Shown here one piece after another: positions 18,323 to 27,100 of a DNA stretch of 64,000 bases. The notes under the pieces were generated by a model. That model was not told the origin of the DNA, searched no databases, and saw only the letters and a program-made list of their open reading frames with translations. The stretch covers positions 186,001-250,000 of the forward strand of contig NZ_LMDK01000018.1 of the NCBI RefSeq assembly GCF_001425055.1. Direction: 5' to 3'. The stretch is from Pelomonas sp. Root1237 (GTDB lineage: Bacteria; Pseudomonadota; Gammaproteobacteria; Burkholderiales; Burkholderiaceae_C). Made by a program: the position numbers and the translations under genes. Position 1 is the first letter of the stretch, and each line of letters opens with the position of its first letter.

Positions 18323-19615
18323 ATGCCCAACCGCCGCACCGTACTGACCGCCGCCACCTCACTCGCCCTGCCCGCCATGAGTGCCTCTGCCGCCGCTTCC
18401 GTCGAGATGCCCCATCTGCCCTGGACCCGCCAGGCCGTCATCTACCAGATCAACGTTCGCCAGTTCTCGCCCGAAGGCACGTTCAAGGCCGTGCAGTCGG
18501 ACCTGCAGCGGCTGAAAAGGCTGGGCGTGGACATCCTGTGGCTGATGCCCATCCAGCCCATCGGCAAGCTCAACCGCAAGGGGACGCTGGGCAGCTACTA
18601 CTCGATCAGCGACTACACGGCCGTGAACCCCGAGTTCGGCACGCTGGCCGATGCCAAGGCGCTGGTCGCTGCGGCGCACAAGCTGGGGTTCAAGGTCATC
18701 CTCGACTGGGTGGCCAACCACACGGCCTGGGAACACCCCTGGGCTACGGCACACAAGGATTGGTACAAGCTCAACGGCAAGGGTGAGATCCACGCCGTCA
18801 CTTTCAACGAAGGCCAGCCGGGCGAGGAGCACTGGGACGATGTCGTCGCGCTGAACTACAAGAGCCCGGGCTTGCGCGCCGCAATGATCGACGCGATGAA
18901 GTTCTGGGTGCGAGAAACCGGCATCGATGGCTTCCGCTGCGATGTGGCCAGCCTGGTGCCGACCGACTTCTGGGTGCGTGTGCGCAAGGAGCTGGACGCG
19001 GTCAAGCCGATGTTCATGCTGGCCGAGTCCGACGCCATCGACCTGCACACCAGCGGCGCCTTCGACATGACCTATTCCTGGGACCTGGCCGACCAGGTGT
19101 TCAAGAGGATCGGCAAGGGCGAGGCGGGCGCCCCACTGTTGAAGGAGTGGCTGGCCAAGCAACCGGCGGGCTTTCCCGCCCATGCCTACCGCATGCGCTT
19201 CACGAGCAATCACGACTTCAACTCCTGGCACGGCACCGACGCCGATCTCTACGGCGACGCCTACCCCGCACTGGCGGTACTGACGTTCACGCTGCCCGGC
19301 ATGCCGCTGGTCTACAACGGCCAGGAGTCGCGGTTGACCAAGAAGCTGGAGTTCTTCGAGAAGGACGCCATCGACTGGAAGACCTATGAGCTGAGCGACT
19401 TCTACGCCAGCCTCGCTGCGCTCAAGCACCAACATCCGGCGCTGGCCGCCGGCCAGTACGGCGCGCCGGTGAAGCTGCTGGACAGCCCGCCCGACATCGT
19501 CGCCTTCGAGCGCCGCCTGGACCAGGACCTGGTACGCGTGGCTGTCAACCTGTCGAAGATGGAACAGCTCTGGCAGGGCCACAAGCTGCGCCCATGGGGG
19601 TGGCAGTTGTCATGA
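18323..19615 (+). CDS. Exported GH13 alpha-amylase family enzyme
   Basis: A 430-residue GH13 glycosidase. Start ATG 18323 is chosen because it opens a signal peptide with an Arg-Arg pair (MPNRRTVLTAATSLALPAMS), possibly Tat-type; longer starts add non-homologous residues. The (beta/alpha)8 signatures are DWVANH (128-133), GFRCDVAS with nucleophile Asp207, MLAESD with acid/base Glu235 and FTSNHD with Asp298. The protein is compact: there is no starch-binding module and only a short C-terminal domain. It probably cleaves maltodextrins in the periplasm or outside the cell. It is the first gene of a plus-strand run: its stop overlaps the next start (ATGA), which argues for co-translation with the epimerase. 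The 160 bp upstream carry no operator copy. Confidence 0.92.
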   Translation: MPNRRTVLTAATSLALPAMSASAAASVEMPHLPWTRQAVIYQINVRQFSPEGTFKAVQSDLQRLKRLGVDILWLMPIQPIGKLNRKGTLGSYYSISDYTAVNPEFGTLADAKALVAAAHKLGFKVILDWVANHTAWEHPWATAHKDWYKLNGKGEIHAVTFNEGQPGEEHWDDVVALNYKSPGLRAAMIDAMKFWVRETGIDGFRCDVASLVPTDFWVRVRKELDAVKPMFMLAESDAIDLHTSGAFDMTYSWDLADQVFKRIGKGEAGAPLLKEWLAKQPAGFPAHAYRMRFTSNHDFNSWHGTDADLYGDAYPALAVLTFTLPGMPLVYNGQESRLTKKLEFFEKDAIDWKTYELSDFYASLAALKHQHPALAAGQYGAPVKLLDSPPDIVAFERRLDQDLVRVAVNLSKMEQLWQGHKLRPWGWQLS

Positions 19616-20358
19616 GAATCCTCATCACTGGCCTGAACGGCACGTTGGCGCCACGCTTGGCCGAGGCGGCCCGCGCAGCCGGGCATCAGGTCATCGGCTG
19701 GGACCGCACCGCGGTGAACCTCGACGATGAGAAGCTGTCAGCCGCCTGGCTTTCCGCGCAGTCGGTGGACGCGATCGCCCACCTGGGCATGGCTTCGGCG
19801 CGCTTCGCGGGCTGGCTGGCGTCGCGCTGTCCGAACTTCCTGTTTACCAGCACGGTCATGGTCTTCGACCACGAGCCCGACGGCCCGCATGACGTGGCCG
19901 ACGCGCGCAACGCCAAGGACGAATACGGCCGCTACAAGGCCGAGTGCGAAGACGCGGTGTTGCTGGCCAACGAGAGGCCCGTCATCGCCCGCATCGGCTG
20001 GCAGATCGACGCGACCCGGCCTGGCAACAACATGCTGACGACGCTGGACGAATGGCAAAAGCGCGATGGCCATGTGGCCGCAAGCCGAGCATGGACGCCG
20101 GCCTGCTCGTTCATGACCGACACGGCCGCCGCGCTGCTGGCGTTGATCGAACGGCCGCTGCCCGGTGTGCACCACCTGGACAGCAATTCCGAGGAGGGCT
20201 GGCGCTTTGATGAGGTGGCGCGCGCACTCGCGATCGAGTTCGGCCGCGACTGGCAAGTCCAGGCGGACGAGGGCTACCGGCATGACCAGCGCCTCATCGG
20301 CGGCGTCAGCCGCTTGCCACCGCTGTCGGCACGCCTGCCTGGGCTCACCCGTGATTGA
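19612..20358 (+). CDS. NAD-dependent epimerase/dehydratase-like (RmlD-type) protein
   Basis: A 248-residue cytoplasmic protein of the extended short-chain dehydrogenase superfamily. ATG 19612 overlaps the amylase stop by 4 bp. The N-terminal Rossmann motif is ILITGLNGTLAPRL (GxxGxx) at about residues 3-16. The LFTSTVMVFD strand and the YGRYK catalytic-type motif (YxxxK) near residue 108 follow the expected order. The short length and the C-terminal half (GVHHLDSNSEEGWRFDEVARAL) resemble dTDP-4-dehydrorhamnose-reductase-like proteins. The substrate is unknown. Tight coupling to an amylase gene suggests a sugar-related role but does not prove it. Its stop overlaps the RidA gene by 8 bp. Confidence 0.8.
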   Translation: MRILITGLNGTLAPRLAEAARAAGHQVIGWDRTAVNLDDEKLSAAWLSAQSVDAIAHLGMASARFAGWLASRCPNFLFTSTVMVFDHEPDGPHDVADARNAKDEYGRYKAECEDAVLLANERPVIARIGWQIDATRPGNNMLTTLDEWQKRDGHVAASRAWTPACSFMTDTAAALLALIERPLPGVHHLDSNSEEGWRFDEVARALAIEFGRDWQVQADEGYRHDQRLIGGVSRLPPLSARLPGLTRD

Positions 20359-20734
20359 GCGCTGGCCCATCAACGGCAAGGGCCGCAGCCGTACGGTGGC
20401 GTATGGGGGGGTTGGCGGCCTGGTCTGGACGGTGGCCAACGCGACCGACTTCTCGGCCGGCTTTGAAGAACAGGTGCGTCAAAGCCTGCAGATGCTCGAA
20501 GCGCATCTGCAGGAAGCCGGCTCGGCGCGCACCCACCTGCTGTCGCTGCAGGTCATCCTCACCGACATCGCCAACCGGGATGCTTTCGACCTGCAATGGC
20601 AGGCATGGATCGGGCCGCATCCCGAACATTGGCCGCAGCGGGCCTGCTTCCAATCTGGCCTGGCGCCGGGGTTGTTGATCGAACTGGTGGTCGTCGCGGC
20701 GCCTGTTTCGGCGAGGCAGAAGCTGGGCTCCTGA
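20351..20734 (+). CDS. RidA (YjgF/YER057c/UK114) family protein
   Basis: A 127-residue protein with start GTG 20351 (VIERWPINGKGRS), overlapping the upstream gene by 8 bp. RidA proteins hydrolyse reactive enamine/imine intermediates from PLP enzymes. Family features are the central helix EEQVRQSLQMLEAHLQEAGS, the LLSLQVILTDI strand, and a C-terminal PQRACFQSGLAPGLLIELVVVAA segment. The arginine in PQRAC sits where the substrate-carboxylate-binding Arg of RidA lies. The N-terminal sequence is divergent from canonical RidA, so this may be one of the Rid subfamilies without proven deaminase activity. There is no obvious PLP-enzyme partner in the run. Confidence 0.85.
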   Translation: MIERWPINGKGRSRTVAYGGVGGLVWTVANATDFSAGFEEQVRQSLQMLEAHLQEAGSARTHLLSLQVILTDIANRDAFDLQWQAWIGPHPEHWPQRACFQSGLAPGLLIELVVVAAPVSARQKLGS

Positions 20735-20765
20735 GCCCAGGCCCGCCCGCGTCGACAATGACGCC

Positions 20766-21605
20766 ATGAAACCACCCGCCCGCCTGCAGGCACTGATTGA
20801 TGAAGGCCTGATCGACAGCGTCGTTAGGCAACTGAAGAGCGGCAAGGAAGCCGATGTCTACGTCGTGCGCTGCGGCGATGACACCTGTGCCGCCAAGGTC
20901 TACAAGGAGGCCAACAAGCGGGGCTTCCGCCAGGCCGTCGACTACACCGAGAACCGCAAGGTCCGCAACAGCCGGCAGGCGCGCGCGATGGCCAAGCGCA
21001 CGACCTTCGGCCGCCAGCAGCAGGAGGCGGCGTGGCAGAGCGCCGAGGTCGACGCGCTCTACCGCCTGGCTGCGGCCGGCGTGCGGGTGCCGCGGCCCGA
21101 CAACTTCCATGATGGCGTGCTGCTGATGGAACTGGTGGCCGATGAGTTCGGCGACGCTGCACCGCGGCTCAATGACCTGAGCTTCAGCGCGGCCGAGGCG
21201 CGCCAGCACCACGACACGCTGATCGGCGAGGTGGTGCGCATGCTCTGCGCCGGTGTCATCCATGGCGACCTGTCCGAGTTCAATGTGCTGCTGGCCGCCG
21301 ATGGCCCGGTCATCATCGACCTGCCGCAGGCCGTGGACGCCGCCGGCAACAACCATGCGCCGCGCATGCTCATACGCGACGTGAACAACCTGCGCAACTT
21401 CTTCGGCCAGCACGCGCCGGCCTTGCTGGCCACGCAGTACGGCCCCGAGATCTGGTCGCTCTACGCTGCCGGTTTGCTGGTGCCCGGCATGCCGCTGACG
21501 GGCCGCTACGAGCACAAGCGCGGCGAGGTGGACCTGTCGGGCGTGTTGCGCGAGATCGAGGATGCGCGCCTGGAAGAGGCAGCGCGCGTTCTTCGCATGA
21601 GCTAG
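20766..21605 (+). CDS. RIO1-like serine protein kinase
   Basis: A 279-residue RIO-family atypical protein kinase. The nucleotide loop is SGKEADVYVV (25-34), with ATP-binding Lys44 in CAAKVYK. The RIO-specific catalytic loop is VIHGDLSEFNVLL with Asp168 and Asn173. The metal-binding Asp185 lies in IIDLPQAVD, the RIO replacement for DFG. An early helix (FRQAVDYTENRKVRNSRQARAMAKRT) is the RIO1 signature segment between the strands. Bacterial RIO1-type kinases of this length are common in Proteobacteria, but their substrates are poorly known. It starts 31 bp after the RidA stop and is the last gene of the plus-strand run; downstream lies a decayed gene fragment. Confidence 0.9.
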   Translation: MKPPARLQALIDEGLIDSVVRQLKSGKEADVYVVRCGDDTCAAKVYKEANKRGFRQAVDYTENRKVRNSRQARAMAKRTTFGRQQQEAAWQSAEVDALYRLAAAGVRVPRPDNFHDGVLLMELVADEFGDAAPRLNDLSFSAAEARQHHDTLIGEVVRMLCAGVIHGDLSEFNVLLAADGPVIIDLPQAVDAAGNNHAPRMLIRDVNNLRNFFGQHAPALLATQYGPEIWSLYAAGLLVPGMPLTGRYEHKRGEVDLSGVLREIEDARLEEAARVLRMS

Positions 21606-21832
21606 GTTTCTCCCGGCTGCAGCTACAGCTCGCGCCGCTGGCCTGCAGCACGGCGCCGTAGAACTCGCGATGCAGACGCTGGAAGATGCCGTCGGTGATC
21701 GCCGCCTCCAGGCGGGTCTTCAGCTCGGCGGCCAGGCCGGGGCGACTCGGGCTGACGAAGAGATAGGCCGCCGCGGGGTAGTGCAGCATCAGGTTGGGCG
21801 CGATGGCCAGTCCCGCCGAGGTGACGGGGTTG
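21606..21832 (-). pseudogene. C-terminal remnant of a solute-binding protein-like gene
   Basis: The gap between the RIO kinase and the minus-strand kinase-like gene reads on the minus strand as a protein-like tail without a start. GLAIAPNLMLHYPAAAYLFV begins at 21813, followed by SPSRPGLAAELKTRLEAAI and GIFQRLHREFYGAVLQASG. This resembles the last ~70 residues of periplasmic solute-binding (family 3-like) proteins of Burkholderiales as I remember them. The frame then runs into the antisense of the RIO kinase without its own clear end, and nothing upstream continues the domain. I read it as a remnant left after deletion; chance similarity is possible. Confidence 0.45.
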
Positions 21833-21835
21833 ACC

Positions 21836-22912
21836 CTAGAGCTGGTGGCGCTCGGCTTCGAGTTGTTGTTCGCGCAGCTGGTGCAGCAAAGCCGCGTCGT
21901 CCAGGGCTGCATCTTGCTGCGCCAATGCGCCGCAGCTGCGCAGGGTGTGGCCGTGCTCGCGCAGCGCCTGCTGCAGCCACTGGGCACGCCTGAGGGTGCG
22001 CGGCGTGCAGGAGCGGCCGCGCAGGTCGTCTTCGAGATCGCTGCGGTGGGCGCGCCAGGCGTCGGCCAGGTAGAGCCGACCCGGCGCGTGGACCAGTTCG
22101 TGGCGCCAGCGAACGGCCAGCCCACGGTAGTGACCGATGACGCGCCCGGTGGCGCCGCGGCAGGCCAGGCGCTCGGCCAGGCCCTCATAGGCCTGCGCTG
22201 CCAGCCGCTTGAAACCCAGGAAATGGGACAGGGCGTCGCCATCGCTGCCCGCATCGAGCAAGGCGCCGAACAGGTGGCGGCTTTCGATGCGTTCGGCGAG
22301 GTGGTATTGGGGGCGGTTGTGGCCATCGCCGGCGCTGTTGAACTGTGTCAGCGGGTCGAAGCGGTAGCAGTAGCCGAAGTCGTAGAGCCAGACGCGTTCG
22401 CCGTCGTCCAGCAGATTGCCGGCGCTGTAGTCCCACTCGAAGAAGCCGTGCTCGATCAGCGCGCAGCCGGCTTCGAGCAGCGTGCGCGCCTGGCGCTCGT
22501 CGAGCACGCCCGGGGGGCGGCCGGCAATCCAGGGCGATACGACGAGGCCATCGCGTAGCGAGCCGAAGACCGGTGCGACGACGCCCGGCAAGCCCAGCCC
22601 GGTCAGCTCGGCGTGGCGCTGCAGCTCGTTCAGGAAGGATGTCTGGCCGTCGGGATTGCGCACCCGGCACTCGGTGCGGGCGCGCTTGATGGCCCAGCGG
22701 CGGCCGGCGTGGATCAGGCACAGCACCTCGGCGGTCAGGCCGCCGTTGTGCACGGCTTCAACGCCGGGGCTGTCGGCGTTCAGTGCCTTCAGTTGCGCGA
22801 CCGGCAAGGGCAGCGCGGCCGCATCACCAAAGGCGAACTCGGCACCACTGGAGATGAAAGCCAGGTTGGTTCGCTGGCGCGCTTCGTCCAGCGTCAGATC
22901 AGGCCCGGCCAT
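21836..22912 (-). CDS. Protein-kinase-like (phosphotransferase-fold) protein of unknown function
   Basis: A 358-residue cytoplasmic protein; I do not recognise a named family. Its centre shows kinase-fold signatures: Lys in RRWAIKRARTE (about 75), GLVVSPWIAGRPPGVLDE as a hinge-like segment, FFEWDYSAGNLLDD as catalytic loop (Asp and Asn in W-D-x4-N) and WLYDFGYCYRFD as the DFG motif. The usual catalytic-loop His is replaced by Trp. The C-terminal third is Arg/Leu-rich and helical. The start ATG 22912 overlaps the aldo/keto reductase by 19 bp, so it is the last gene of the long minus-strand mal operon. It could be a small-molecule kinase or a protein kinase; a sugar kinase role is speculation from context. 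Confidence 0.6.
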   Translation of the reverse strand: MAGPDLTLDEARQRTNLAFISSGAEFAFGDAAALPLPVAQLKALNADSPGVEAVHNGGLTAEVLCLIHAGRRWAIKRARTECRVRNPDGQTSFLNELQRHAELTGLGLPGVVAPVFGSLRDGLVVSPWIAGRPPGVLDERQARTLLEAGCALIEHGFFEWDYSAGNLLDDGERVWLYDFGYCYRFDPLTQFNSAGDGHNRPQYHLAERIESRHLFGALLDAGSDGDALSHFLGFKRLAAQAYEGLAERLACRGATGRVIGHYRGLAVRWRHELVHAPGRLYLADAWRAHRSDLEDDLRGRSCTPRTLRRAQWLQQALREHGHTLRSCGALAQQDAALDDAALLHQLREQQLEAERHQL

Positions 22913-23772
22913 GCATCGCCATGTTGGTCGAAGGCCGCGCGGACGGCGACCACCAGTTCGGCTGGCAGCGGTCCACGCGAGATCGCTTCGATGTTGCGGC
23001 GCAGGTTGGCCGGTTTGGCGGTGCCGACGATGGCGCTGGCAACGCCCGTGTGGAAGGCCGCGAAGCGCAGGGCCAGGTCAGCCCAGTCTTCCTTCGCGGG
23101 CAGGCTCATGGCCTTGAAGCGGTCCCAGTACTGGCCTTCTGCAAAGTCATCCGGCCGCTGCGCATGGCGCCAGACGGCGCCGGCCAGCGGGCGTTTGGCG
23201 ATGACGCCGATGCCGGCATGGTCGGCCCGAGCGGCACGCAGGTTCAGATGGGCCTGGTCGCAAATGCTGACCGAGGTCTGCAGGCTGCCAAAGGCGCCAC
23301 ACACGAGGGCGAAGTCGATTTCGGCGTTGTCGCCCGAGTAGGCCGCCACGCGCAGCTTGCCGGCGGTGCGGCAGTCGTTCAGCGCGCGCACGACCTCGCC
23401 TTGCTCCAGCACATGCAGCGGGCAGGAGTGCAGGTGGACGATGTCGAGCCAGTCGGTCTGCATCAGCTTGAGCGCGCGCTCGACGCCTTGCACGATGCAG
23501 TCGTACGTCCAGTCCGGCACGCCTTCGACGCCGTAGCCCACCTTGGTGGACAGCACGAAGTCCGCACGGCGCGTGTTGAGGTGGCGGCCGATCCGCTCCT
23601 CGCTGAGGCCGTAGCCGCGGGCGGTGTCGACGAGGTTGATGCCAAGGTCCAGCACATGGTTCAGCAACGCGCCGGCTTCAGCCTCGGTCGTGCGCTCGTC
23701 GTTGATGTGCATCGCGCCGAAGCCGAGGGCTGAGACGCGCAGGCCGGTGTGGCCGAGGTTGTTGAGGATCAT
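22894..23772 (-). CDS. Aldo/keto reductase
   Basis: A 292-residue cytoplasmic oxidoreductase of the aldo/keto reductase superfamily, which reduces aldehydes or ketones with NAD(P)H. The catalytic tetrad can be read: Asp and Tyr in LVDTARGYGLSE (about 49-55), Lys in LSTKVGYG, and His in IVHLHSC. The N-terminal strand LGHTGLRVSALGFGAMH and the C-terminal cofactor-binding stretch SAIVGTAKPANLRRNIEAI are typical. ATG 23772 overlaps the stop of the periplasmic amylase gene by 4 bp, so the gene is in the mal operon. The substrate is unknown. Confidence 0.9.
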   Translation of the reverse strand: MILNNLGHTGLRVSALGFGAMHINDERTTEAEAGALLNHVLDLGINLVDTARGYGLSEERIGRHLNTRRADFVLSTKVGYGVEGVPDWTYDCIVQGVERALKLMQTDWLDIVHLHSCPLHVLEQGEVVRALNDCRTAGKLRVAAYSGDNAEIDFALVCGAFGSLQTSVSICDQAHLNLRAARADHAGIGVIAKRPLAGAVWRHAQRPDDFAEGQYWDRFKAMSLPAKEDWADLALRFAAFHTGVASAIVGTAKPANLRRNIEAISRGPLPAELVVAVRAAFDQHGDAWPGLI

Positions 23773-26141
23773 TTCGTGATGAGGACGCGGCCGAACAAGG
23801 GCGGCACAGTGAGCTGGATCCAGCCGTTCTTCACGGCCACGGCAGGGCCGCCGAGCGCGTCGTGCAGCTGGTCGGCCGGAAAGGGCAGGCCGACGCTGAC
23901 GGTGCGCGGCTTGTCACTGTTGTTGGTGGCGGTGATGGCCCAGGTGTCGCCGTCCTGGCGCGCCAGCACGACGACGTGGTCGTCGACATGCAGCGGCGCG
24001 TTCAAGTTGCCGCGGCGCAGCACCGGCAGGTCGTGGCGCAGCCGGATCAGCCGCTTGAAGTCGGCGAGCAGGGCCTCGTCGGGCTGGCCGCCCTCGTCGG
24101 CCCAGGGGTAGGGCGCACGGTTGTAGGGGTCGTCACCACCGCCCAAGCCCACTTCGTCGCCGTAGTAGATGGTCGGCGAGCCGGGGTAGGTCATCTGGAA
24201 GAAGACGGCGAGGCGCAGGCGCTGCTTGGCCAGCGCCAGATCGCGGTCCTCGCCGAAGTGGTGCAGGGCGCGCGGCTGGTCGTGGGTCGACAACAGGTTC
24301 ATCAGCGCATAGAAGGACTGCGCCGGATAGGCCTCGCGCATCAGCTCCAGGTTTGCGGCCATCAGCTTGCCGCTCTTGCCGGCGGCGTAGTCCAGCACGG
24401 CGTTGCGGAAGATGTAGTTCATCGTCGAGTCGAACATGTCGCCGAGGAAGTACTTCGACGAATCGAACCAGGTCTCGGCGACGGTCAGCGCGTCGGGCTT
24501 CTTGGCCTTGACGGCCTGGCGCCATTCGCGCCAGAAGTCGTCGGGCACCCAGGGCGCCACGTCCATGCGCCAGCCGGCAGCGCCGCGGTCCAGCCAGAGG
24601 TTGGTCACCGAGTCCTTGTCGCGGTAGGCGTAGGCGCGAAAGGACGGGGCGCTCTTGTCGATCTCCGGCAGATCGGACACGCCGACCCAGCCCTGGAACT
24701 GCTTGTTGGGGTCAGTCTCCTCGGGCTTGAACTTGAACCAGCTCGCATACGGCGAGGCGGGGTTGATCTTGCCGCCGTCAAACGCACCGCCCGCGGGGAA
24801 ATTGGAGAAGCGGTTGAAGTAGGGCGAGTCTGCGCCGACGTGGTTCAGCGAGGTGTCGGGGATGACGCGGATGCCGCGCTTGGCGGCTTCGGCGCACAGG
24901 CGCACAAAGTCATCATTCGTGCCGAAGGCTGGGTCGATCTGCTTGTAGTCGGCCGCGTCGTACTTGTGGTTGCTGGGCGCGCGAAACACCGGCGTCAGGT
25001 AGATGGCGTTGGCGCCCAGGCTCTTGATGTAGTCGAGCTTTTCGATGATGCCGGCGAGGTCGCCGCCGAAGAAGTCGTTGTTGTAGAGAGCGTCGGAACC
25101 GTCCCCGGTGTTCGGCTTGAAGGGCTTTTCGTTCCACTTGGCGTGGCGCTCGACATCGCGGTCCTGGTAACGGTCCTGCGGCCGGCCGCCGCCGGGGCGA
25201 GGGTCGTTGCCCTTGTCGCCATTGCGGAAGCGCTCGGGGAAGACGTAGTAGTAGACGATGTCCTGGGCCCAGGCCGGCACCTCGAAACCGGGCGCATGGA
25301 TGGTCTGGCGGTAGCGGCGCACGCGGTTCAAGTTGGCCGGCAGGCGCTCGACCGAGGCAGACCCCATGGAGCCCTTCTCGCGCGTCCAGTAGATGGGGTC
25401 CTTGTTGTTCTGCAGCGCGTACCTGCCCTGATCGGTCTCGATCTCGAACCAGTAGCCGTAGATACCAGTAGCGTCAAAGCGATAGCTCGCTGTGAAGCCG
25501 ATGCCCATGCCGCGCGAATGTGGCGTCATGGCGATGCGGGCCACAGGTTCGTAGGCGAGCTGCTCCTGGTTGCCGGTCATCTGGCGGCGTTCGATGACGA
25601 GGGTGGCCTGCTTCAGGCCGGGCACGTCGTTACCGATGCTGAAGCGGATCTCGCTGCCGGCGGGCTGGGCACCGAAAGGCGCCTTGGACTCGGCACTGCG
25701 GGAGTTGAAGTGGGTCGTCAGCGCAGCCTTGTCGGTGAGGGGCTTGGGTGGCGTGGGTTTGAAGGTCCTGGGGCCGACGGTAAGCGTGGCGCTGCCGTCG
25801 GCGGCAATCGCCAGGCGCAGCGTCTGCTCCCCCTTGAAGTCGCGCTTGAGGTTGCCACCGGCACCGCGAGCCGGGTCGCCCTTGGCGTCGCCGCCAAAGG
25901 TGAGGGCGGCCGTCCAGTCCTCGTCGGCCAACTTGAACTCCTGGGTGCCCTGGGACTTGAGGTTGAGGTAGTAGGCGTCGCAGCGGTACTCGAACGCGTG
26001 CTCATCCTGGGCCGCCCAGTTGTTGAGGCCACCGCGCAGATAGAGCGTGGCGTCGCCGAGCGGTGCGGGTTTGCAGTTGGCGGCATGAGCCGCAGGGACG
26101 AGCGAAAGCAACGCTGCGCACAGCGCGAATGTCTTCAACAT
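23769..26141 (-). CDS. Periplasmic GH13 alpha-amylase with N-terminal beta domains
   Basis: A 790-residue exported GH13 enzyme. Start ATG 26141 (5 bp after the malG stop) opens a signal peptide MLKTFALCAALLSLVPAAHA. Domains in order are as follows. First comes a small beta domain at about 25-120 (LYLRGGLNNWAAQDEHAFEY, resembling a glycogen/starch-binding fold). A second N-terminal beta domain at about 165-290 resembles that of cyclomaltodextrinases. The catalytic barrel follows from about 300, then a C-terminal beta domain. The catalytic residues sit in GWRMDVAPW (nucleophile Asp), LTVAETWF (Glu) and LLSTHDQPR (Asp). The likely reaction is cleavage of maltodextrins to transportable oligomers for MalE. 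Location inside the mal operon supports a periplasmic site of action. Confidence 0.92.
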   Translation of the reverse strand: MLKTFALCAALLSLVPAAHAANCKPAPLGDATLYLRGGLNNWAAQDEHAFEYRCDAYYLNLKSQGTQEFKLADEDWTAALTFGGDAKGDPARGAGGNLKRDFKGEQTLRLAIAADGSATLTVGPRTFKPTPPKPLTDKAALTTHFNSRSAESKAPFGAQPAGSEIRFSIGNDVPGLKQATLVIERRQMTGNQEQLAYEPVARIAMTPHSRGMGIGFTASYRFDATGIYGYWFEIETDQGRYALQNNKDPIYWTREKGSMGSASVERLPANLNRVRRYRQTIHAPGFEVPAWAQDIVYYYVFPERFRNGDKGNDPRPGGGRPQDRYQDRDVERHAKWNEKPFKPNTGDGSDALYNNDFFGGDLAGIIEKLDYIKSLGANAIYLTPVFRAPSNHKYDAADYKQIDPAFGTNDDFVRLCAEAAKRGIRVIPDTSLNHVGADSPYFNRFSNFPAGGAFDGGKINPASPYASWFKFKPEETDPNKQFQGWVGVSDLPEIDKSAPSFRAYAYRDKDSVTNLWLDRGAAGWRMDVAPWVPDDFWREWRQAVKAKKPDALTVAETWFDSSKYFLGDMFDSTMNYIFRNAVLDYAAGKSGKLMAANLELMREAYPAQSFYALMNLLSTHDQPRALHHFGEDRDLALAKQRLRLAVFFQMTYPGSPTIYYGDEVGLGGGDDPYNRAPYPWADEGGQPDEALLADFKRLIRLRHDLPVLRRGNLNAPLHVDDHVVVLARQDGDTWAITATNNSDKPRTVSVGLPFPADQLHDALGGPAVAVKNGWIQLTVPPLFGRVLITK

Positions 26142-26146
26142 ATGGA

Positions 26147-27037
26147 TCAGCCCTTGACGCCGCCAGCAGTCAGGCCGGAGACGATCCAGCGCTGTGCCAG
26201 CAGGAAGACCAACGTGATCGGCAGGCCCGACAGCACGGCCGCGGCCGCGAAGTCGCCCCACAGGAAACGCTGGTCGTGCAGGAAGTATTTGGAGCCGACG
26301 GCCAGCGTGAGGTTGCCCTCTTCGCGCAGCAGGATGGACGCCACCGGGTACTCGATGATGGTGCCGATGAAAGCCAGCACGAAGACCACCATCAGGATGG
26401 GAATCGCCATCGGCAGCAGCACGCGCGAGAAGGCCTGCCAGTGCGTCGCGCCGTCGACCTTGGCGTTCTCCTCGATCTCTACGGGGATGGTCTCGAAGTA
26501 GCCCTTGATGGTCCACACATGCGTGGCGATACCGCCCAGGTAGGCGAGCACCAGACCGGCATGCGTCTCGATGCCCAGCGCCGGCACATAGGTGCCGATG
26601 GTCTCGAAGATGGCGTAGATGGCCACCAGCGCCAGCACCGGCGGGAACATCTGCAGCAGCAGCATGCCGTTGAGCACCGGCTTGTCGAAGCGGAACTTCA
26701 TGCGCGCGAAGGCATAGGCCGCGCTGGTGGAGATGGCGACGATGAGGAAGGCCGAGATCGTCGCGATCTTGATCGAGTTCCACAGCCAGGTCAGCACGGG
26801 GAAGGGTGGCTGCACCAGGCTGCCGTCGGCCGCTTGATATGGGATGCCGAGCGCCAGCTTCCAGTGCTCCAGGCTGATCTCGGTCGGGATCAGGCTACCG
26901 GTGGCGAAGTTGCCGGGGCGCAGCGAGATGGACACGACGGCCAGCAGCGGGAAGATGGTGGTGGCGATGAAGAGCCACATCACCGCGTGGCCGGCGAGGG
27001 TGCGCCAGCGGGCTTGTTTGCCGAGGACGATGGCCAT
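26147..27037 (-). CDS. malG: Maltose/maltodextrin ABC transporter permease MalG
   Basis: A 296-residue inner-membrane permease with six predicted helices, the first at about 15-37 ([21 protein letters not shown]). The EAA coupling loop [21 protein letters not shown] docks onto MalK, and the protein ends [11 protein letters not shown] as in MalG proteins. It forms the translocation pore with MalF. It lies 278 bp downstream of malF, separated by a 171-bp hairpin-forming repeat, and 5 bp upstream of the amylase gene. Such a long malF-malG gap is unusual, because these two are normally adjacent. Confidence 0.95.
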   Translation of the reverse strand: MAIVLGKQARWRTLAGHAVMWLFIATTIFPLLAVVSISLRPGNFATGSLIPTEISLEHWKLALGIPYQAADGSLVQPPFPVLTWLWNSIKIATISAFLIVAISTSAAYAFARMKFRFDKPVLNGMLLLQMFPPVLALVAIYAIFETIGTYVPALGIETHAGLVLAYLGGIATHVWTIKGYFETIPVEIEENAKVDGATHWQAFSRVLLPMAIPILMVVFVLAFIGTIIEYPVASILLREEGNLTLAVGSKYFLHDQRFLWGDFAAAAVLSGLPITLVFLLAQRWIVSGLTAGGVKG

Positions 27038-27100
27038 GGTTCAGAACTCCGAATGTCTTTCTGGATGGGTCGGGATCGGCCCGGGTGAGCGGTCTGCTCC

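Noticed and set aside
23862-26501. Open frame of 879 codons on the plus strand
   Set aside because: It is antisense to the periplasmic amylase and malG, which have complete catalytic and EAA motifs.
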